Of a stretch of 6,134 bases of DNA, positions 1 to 4,484 are shown piece after piece (position 1 is the stretch's first letter; the number at the start of each line of letters is the position of its first letter). Location: the NCBI GenBank assembly GCA_030840545.1, contig JAVEEH010000328.1, positions 1-6,134 on the forward strand, in the 5' to 3' direction. The position numbers were made by a program, and so were the translations under genes. Source of the DNA: Frankiaceae bacterium (lineage in GTDB: Bacteria; Actinomycetota; Actinomycetes; JAFAQI01). The notes beneath the pieces are model-generated. The model did no database searches and was not told the DNA's origin. It worked only from the letters and a program-made list of their open reading frames with translations.

Positions 1-367
1 ACGGCTGGAGGAGCACCGCGACCGGTCCGAGCGGAAGCCGGCCCTGATGCATCCGGTAGTCCAACACCAAGTACGCCGACGCGGCGCCGTTGAGCGGGAA
101 GAACAGCCCGACGCCCAGCAGGATCCAGCCGAGGGCGTTGCGTGGCTGGCGGCGCGCCACGACCAACCCGACGGCGGCGAACGGTACGACGAGCGCCAGG
201 CCGTCGATCGTGTTCGCCACGGAGTTCCGGTGGGTCAGGCTGCCGAGCCAGCCGCTTGTCACCAGCAGGGCCGCAATCAGAACGTAGAGCGTCACAGCCG
301 TCGACGGCCGAGCCAGAGTGTGCCGGCCGGTCAGTCGGCCGGCACGGCTTTCGGTCGGGCGCTTCAA
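1..367 (-). CDS. N-terminal part of a polytopic membrane protein, probably a sensor histidine kinase (3' end outside window)
   Basis: Seen: an open frame runs from a TTG at 367 to the window edge, giving 122 residues, with an in-frame TAG upstream at 440-442. A basic 24-residue leader is followed by hydrophobic segments at about residues 25-44, 57-71 and 79-102, with a fourth starting near 113. The linker VVARRQPRNALGW and the stretch LVLDYRMHQGRLPLG are typical, as I recall, of the N-terminal membrane sensor of actinobacterial NarL/LiaS-type histidine kinases, whose HisKA_3 and HATPase domains would lie beyond base 1. TTG is chosen because a GGGAGGGGG Shine-Dalgarno-like run lies 6 bases upstream. 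The only other usual in-frame start before the first membrane helix is GTG at 295, which has no such site. The gene is divergent from the cyclase gene. The membrane protein call is firm; the kinase call is inference, because no catalytic motif is visible and another membrane protein sharing this sensor module is possible. Confidence 0.7.
   Translation of the reverse strand, partial: MKRPTESRAGRLTGRHTLARPSTAVTLYVLIAALLVTSGWLGSLTHRNSVANTIDGLALVVPFAAVGLVVARRQPRNALGWILLGVGLFFPLNGAASAYLVLDYRMHQGRLPLGPVAVLLQP
320..345. repeat. Perfect 10-bp GC inverted repeat (hairpin) near the start of the membrane protein gene
   Basis: The arms GTGCCGGCCG (320-329) and CGGCCGGCAC (336-345) are exact reverse complements around a 6-base loop. 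On the minus strand the hairpin lies 22 bases downstream of the A/T-rich end of the TTG start at 367, inside the leader codons, and ends 25 bases upstream of the alternative GTG at 295. No T-run follows on either strand, so it is not a standard intrinsic terminator. It could affect translation or transcript stability, or be a protein binding site; a chance GC palindrome is also possible. Confidence 0.5.
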
Positions 368-373
368 CTCTGG

Positions 374-382
374 CCCCCTCCC
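374..382 (-). promoter_or_regulatory. Shine-Dalgarno-like site for the left membrane protein gene
   Basis: The minus strand reads GGGAGGGGG here. Its GGAGG core (377-381) lies 9 bases before the TTG at 367, a normal spacing. This is the main reason for choosing TTG 367 over GTG 295. Confidence 0.55.
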
Positions 383-424
383 GCGACCCTGTGCGGTCCT
401 CGATGAGGGCGACGCTAGGCAGCG

Positions 425-441
425 AGCGTTCCGGAAACGCT
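425..441. promoter_or_regulatory. Candidate operator: inverted repeat AGCGTT-N5-AACGCT
   Basis: Two perfect 6-base arms, AGCGTT (425-430) and AACGCT (436-441), flank the centre CCGGA. The dyad sits in non-coding DNA 58 bases upstream of the left gene's TTG and about 180 bases upstream of the cyclase GTG, a suitable place for a dimeric regulator controlling one or both genes. Short dyads arise by chance in GC-rich DNA and I do not recognise a known operator. Confidence 0.25.
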
Positions 442-613
442 ACGGCGAAGCGCGCCCGCTGTCTGCGTGACTGCCGATCGCCCGAAATGTGTGCCGAAGT
501 CGTGGCGGCCGGACTATGCCGCCGGACCGGCTGTCTGCGCCGCTCGTGTGCTCGGATCGACTGCCGGATGCTGGCGGGCGTGCGATGCTCGGCGGGTCAG
601 CCGCCGTTGCGCG

Positions 614-621
614 GGGGGTGA
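614..621 (+). promoter_or_regulatory. Shine-Dalgarno-like site supporting the cyclase GTG start at 624
   Basis: GGGGGTGA differs from the anti-Shine-Dalgarno complement GGAGGTGA at one base. Its first five bases end 5 bases before GTG 624. None of the other in-frame starts (ATG 489, ATG 516, ATG 585, GTG 618) has a purine-rich site at a good distance, so this site decides the start. Confidence 0.4.
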
Positions 622-623
622 GT

Positions 624-3600
624 GTGCACACCAAGCCCGAGGCCGGCGTTGCTTCAGGCCCTACGGGTGGCGCACTCGCACCTTTTGCGTCACTTCTCGC
701 GCTCCAATGGGTCAGGGACAGCGCAGGTGTTCGCTACCGCACGGTTGACGGCACCCTCGTGTTCGCTGACATCTCGGGGTTCACCCGGCTGACCGAGCGG
801 CTCGCCGCCCGCGGTCGGGTTGGTGCTGAGGAGATGTCCGACCACCTCGATGCCGTGCTGAGCACTCTGCTCGACGCGGCCTCGTCGTACGGCGGCTGGC
901 TGGTCAAGTGGGGCGGTGACGCGCTCCTGTTGATGTTCGACGGTCCGCACGACGCGGAGCGGGCCTGCGCGGCCTCGGCCGCGATGCGCCGGGCGATGGC
1001 GGACACCGGTCGGCTCGACACCTCGGTCGGTCGGGTGCGGTTGCGGATGTCCGTCGGCATCCACAGCGGTGCCGTGGAGTTCGTGCTGGTGGGCGGCGAC
1101 CAGCGCGAGCTGTTGATTACCGGCGATGTGTCGACCGTGACGGCGGGGCTCGAGGCAACGGCCGAGGCCGGTGAGATCTTGCTGAGCGAGATCACGGCCA
1201 GCCGTCTGCCCCTGGCGTGCCAGGGTGCACGCAAAGGCGACGGCGTGCTGCTCGACGCCGTGCCGACGTGCGAGCAGCCGGGGCGACCGACGGCGCCAGA
1301 GCTCGACGACGACGTGGTGGCGTCGGTGCTACCGCCACTCGTCGCCGGCCACGTCCGGGACGGTGGCGGCAGCGGTGAGCATCAGCGCGTGGCCGTCGGC
1401 TTCGTCGAGTTCCGCGGCATCGGCGAGCTGTCTCACCGTCGGGGCCCCGCGGGCGTCGTCGAGGCCCTCGACCGTCTCGTCACCGTCACCCAGGAGGCGT
1501 GCGCAAGGTACGGCGTGTCGCTGCATGAGACCGACATCGGTCCCGACGGCGGGAAGCTCATGCTCGTCGCCGGTGCGCCACGGCCGCTGGACGATCCGTG
1601 TGAGGCGATGCTCTGCGTCGCGCACGAGGTCGTGAGCAACCCGGGAGTACTCGCGGTGCGGGCAGGCGTCACGACGGGCCGGGTCTTCGCCGGCGTCGTG
1701 GGCCCGGGCTACCGGCGGTCGTTCTCCGTGAAAGGCGACACGGTCAATCTGGCCGCCCGGATCATGGGCAAGGCCGCGAGGGGCGACGTTTGGGCGCTGC
1801 CCGCAGTCACGGCTGCGTCGCGTACGCAGTTCGAGGTGCGGGCCCTGGAGCCGTTCGCGGTCAAGGGTAAGAAGCTGCCCGTGGTCGCGGTCGCCGTCGG
1901 CGACCCCGTCGCGCGGGCCAGACCAGAAGCTGACCTGCCCTGCATCGGACGCGTCCCTGCACTCGCTCTGCTGTGGGCCCGCGCCCTGCGCGCCGCCGAA
2001 GGACGCGGCGCGGTCGTCGAGCTCGTCGGGCCCGCCGGAGTCGGCAAAACCAGGATCGTCGTCGAGACCGCACATCTCGCGCGCGCTCTGTCCGTCATCG
2101 GCGTCGGGGCCGAGCCCTACCGCGCGACGACGCCGTACGCCGTCGTCCGGCCAATACTGCTAGCTGCCCTCGGTCTGGGCGAGGGCAGCCCCGACGTACT
2201 GCGCACCAGGTTGCACGCCTGGTGTGCGGCCGTCGCCCCCGAGCTCGCACCCTGGCTTCCGCTGCTTGGCACGGCCATCGACGTCGAGCTGCCGGACACC
2301 CCCGAGACACGCGACCTGGGTGAACAGTTCCGCCGGCCGCGGGTCGAACGTGCGGTGGTCGAGGCGCTGACGGCCGCGCTCACCCAGCCGACGCTGATCA
2401 CCGTCGACGACGCGCAGTACGCCGACGAAGCCTCCGCCGGCGTGCTGCGCGCTGTCGCCGCCGTCATCGGGGAACGGCCCTGGCTGCTCGTGGTCGCTCG
2501 GCGCCCCGATGACACGACGACGCCGCTCGTCACGGGCGCGGACCACATCGTGCTCGGCGCGCTTGACGAGGACGAGGCCGTCGCGCTCCTCGATGCCGAC
2601 ACCCGCGAGCACCCGTTGGCCGGCCACGTCGTCGAGGCGGTCCTAGCCCGAGCCGGCGGCAACCCGATGTTCCTGCGGGCGTTGGCACGGGCCGCGACTG
2701 CCGGCGGCGACCCCGACGTGCTCCCGGAAACCGTTGAGGACATCGTCGTCGCCGAGGTCGGCCAGCTCCCGCCGCGCGACCGTGACGTGCTGCGCGCGGC
2801 GTCGGTCATCGGGATGACGGTCGACCCCCATCTCCTGGCGCGAATGCTCGCACCGGCGGGGGTCGCCGACCCGCCCGTGGTCCGGCTCGACGGGTTGGCG
2901 CGCTTCCTCACGCGGGACGGCGCAGCGTGGCGCTTCCGGCAGGAACTCGCGCGCGCTGCGGCCTACCACGGCCTGCCCTTTCGGCGGCGGCTCGACCTGC
3001 ACAGCCGCCTTGCGGACGTGCTGGCCGCAAGCGCCGAGGCCGAGCAGGACGCGACCCTGTCCCTGCACTACTTCCACGCCGGGCGATACGCCGAGGCGGC
3101 TGACAGCGCGCGGCGAGCCGCCGAACGCGCCGTCGCCAACTACGCCAATGTGGATGCGGCCGCGCTCTACGGGCGAGCGATCGAGGCAACGCGGCGGCTG
3201 ACCGGGCCGGTCGGCGCAAGGGCTGCCGATCTCGCTGCGCTGACCGAGCGCCTGGCCGACGTGCAGATGCGACTCGGCGCGTTCGACCATGCCGACGCGT
3301 CCTACGCCCGCGCTCGTCGCCTGCTGCCCGGTGACCGCAGCGCGGCCGCACGGATCGTGCTGAAGACGGTGCGCAGTGCCAGTCATCAAGGTGACTACCC
3401 GAAGACCCTGCGCCGGCTCCGGTCCGCGCGGGGCCTGCTCGACGGCGCGGTCGGGCCCGACGACGACCGCCACCGGGCAGACATCGCGATGCGCGCGGCG
3501 TACACCCACTGGCGCCAGGGCCGGCTGAAGCTCGCGCGATCGACCTGGCTGGAGGTCCTTGCGACCACCGACGCCGACCTGCTTCCTGACGTCGTGGCGG

Positions 3601-4484
3601 ACGCGCTGGGAATGCTCGATCTGGCCGAGCTCGGACTCGGCCTCCCTGGTGATCCGTCGCGGTCGATCCGTGCGCTGCAGCTGTATGAGCAGCTCGGCGA
3701 CCTTGCTGACCAGGCGCGCGTGCTCAATTCCATGGGCTATCGCGCGTACTTCGCGGGGGACTGGGTCAACGCGCTGTCGCTCTACGAGCGCTGTCGGGCG
3801 CTCCTGGAGCGGATCGGTGACACCACTAACGCGGCGGTTCTGACCGCGAACATCGCTGAGATCCTCGTCGACCAACGGCGTGGCGCCGAGGCGGAAGTGA
3901 TGCTACGGACAGTGCTGCACACCTGGCGAGCCGCCGGGTCGTGGAACGACGCGGCCTTCGGCTACTCGCTGCTCGGCCGGGTCTTGTCGCGCCAGGGTCA
4001 GTACGACGAGGGCCGGGAGATGCTGACCGAGGCGCGGCGACGGTTCGTCGCGCAGGGGGCGCGGACGGAGATCGTGGACGCGGACGCCTACCTCGCCGAG
4101 TCCTTGCTCCTCGAGGGCCGACACTCAGAGGCTCTGGAAGTCGCAGAAGGCGCCCTGGCTGAAGCGAGGGCACTCGCCGAGTTGCCCGTCCAGGGTCCGT
4201 TGCTCCACCGCGTCGTCGGCGGAGCGCTCGACGCGCTGGGGCGGCGGCAGGAAGCCACGGTGGCGTACGACCGAGCTTTGGAGATCGCCCGCCAGCGTGA
4301 TGCCGCGCACGACGTCGTTTTCACGTTGACGGCGATCGCTGCCCGACCGCGGGACGCCGGCCAGCCTGTCGACCCGTCCTGGCTCGACGAGGCGTCGCAG
4401 CTCGGCAAGAGACTCGGGCTGGTCATCGACCTCAGCGAGCGTGACCCGCGAACAGTCCACCAAGCCGCAGGGCCGCTCAGTTGA
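624..4484 (+). CDS. Soluble-adenylyl-cyclase-like protein: tandem class III cyclase domains, STAND/AAA NTPase and TPR tail
   Basis: Predicted role: makes a cyclic nucleotide, probably cAMP, in the cytoplasm under control of an NTPase/TPR sensor module. Numbering is from GTG 624 (1286 residues). Cyclase domain 1 spans about 40-200: FADISGFT with metal residue D49, then KWGGD with K95 and metal residue D99. Cyclase domain 2 spans about 255-425: E262 and K311 occupy the metal positions, while GDTVNLAAR supplies N375 and R379, with S368 at the adenine-selecting Asp/Thr position. Next come a P-loop GPAGVGKT (469-476), Walker B LITVDDAQ (591-598), GGNP (678-681) and a winged-helix-like part (about 700-790). 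From about 805 to 1240 the sequence is TPR-like helical pairs. No signal peptide or membrane segment is seen. The order matches mammalian soluble adenylyl cyclase and many actinobacterial proteins annotated as cyclase/AAA. GTG 624 is preferred for its ribosome site and a short leader before LALQWVRD; ATG 489 would add 45 residues. Family call is firm; activity and ATP preference are inferred. Confidence 0.93.
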   Translation: MHTKPEAGVASGPTGGALAPFASLLALQWVRDSAGVRYRTVDGTLVFADISGFTRLTERLAARGRVGAEEMSDHLDAVLSTLLDAASSYGGWLVKWGGDALLLMFDGPHDAERACAASAAMRRAMADTGRLDTSVGRVRLRMSVGIHSGAVEFVLVGGDQRELLITGDVSTVTAGLEATAEAGEILLSEITASRLPLACQGARKGDGVLLDAVPTCEQPGRPTAPELDDDVVASVLPPLVAGHVRDGGGSGEHQRVAVGFVEFRGIGELSHRRGPAGVVEALDRLVTVTQEACARYGVSLHETDIGPDGGKLMLVAGAPRPLDDPCEAMLCVAHEVVSNPGVLAVRAGVTTGRVFAGVVGPGYRRSFSVKGDTVNLAARIMGKAARGDVWALPAVTAASRTQFEVRALEPFAVKGKKLPVVAVAVGDPVARARPEADLPCIGRVPALALLWARALRAAEGRGAVVELVGPAGVGKTRIVVETAHLARALSVIGVGAEPYRATTPYAVVRPILLAALGLGEGSPDVLRTRLHAWCAAVAPELAPWLPLLGTAIDVELPDTPETRDLGEQFRRPRVERAVVEALTAALTQPTLITVDDAQYADEASAGVLRAVAAVIGERPWLLVVARRPDDTTTPLVTGADHIVLGALDEDEAVALLDADTREHPLAGHVVEAVLARAGGNPMFLRALARAATAGGDPDVLPETVEDIVVAEVGQLPPRDRDVLRAASVIGMTVDPHLLARMLAPAGVADPPVVRLDGLARFLTRDGAAWRFRQELARAAAYHGLPFRRRLDLHSRLADVLAASAEAEQDATLSLHYFHAGRYAEAADSARRAAERAVANYANVDAAALYGRAIEATRRLTGPVGARAADLAALTERLADVQMRLGAFDHADASYARARRLLPGDRSAAARIVLKTVRSASHQGDYPKTLRRLRSARGLLDGAVGPDDDRHRADIAMRAAYTHWRQGRLKLARSTWLEVLATTDADLLPDVVADALGMLDLAELGLGLPGDPSRSIRALQLYEQLGDLADQARVLNSMGYRAYFAGDWVNALSLYERCRALLERIGDTTNAAVLTANIAEILVDQRRGAEAEVMLRTVLHTWRAAGSWNDAAFGYSLLGRVLSRQGQYDEGREMLTEARRRFVAQGARTEIVDADAYLAESLLLEGRHSEALEVAEGALAEARALAELPVQGPLLHRVVGGALDALGRRQEATVAYDRALEIARQRDAAHDVVFTLTAIAARPRDAGQPVDPSWLDEASQLGKRLGLVIDLSERDPRTVHQAAGPLS

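Larger units (their letters stand above)
368..623. promoter_or_regulatory. Divergent intergenic region between the membrane protein and cyclase genes
   Basis: This stretch separates two head-to-head genes and should hold both promoters if the chosen starts are right. I could not find a convincing -35/-10 pair on either strand; weak -10-like hexamers such as TAGCGT (minus strand, 412-417) lack a well-spaced partner. It holds one inverted repeat (425-441) and a Shine-Dalgarno-like site at each end. The cyclase frame stays open from an ATG at 489, so the right half could be coding if a distal start is used. Confidence 0.5.

Noticed and set aside
432..465. ECF-type promoter suggested by GGAAAC upstream of GTC
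   Set aside because: The spacing between the GGAAAC element and the next GTC is about 22 bases, longer than the 16-17 usual for ECF promoters.
47..621. Plus-strand open frames at 47-406 and 142-621
   Set aside because: They are shadows of the minus-strand membrane protein and the intergenic region. Their products are Arg/Pro-rich with no hydrophobic or domain pattern, whereas the minus-strand frame gives clear membrane helices.
2117..3875. Long open frames on the minus strand within the cyclase gene (2117-2911 and 2643-3875)
   Set aside because: They lie opposite a strongly supported gene with motifs along its whole length. Their translations are low-complexity Arg/Ser/Ala/Pro/Gly mixes without recognisable domains, as expected for antisense frames in GC-rich DNA.
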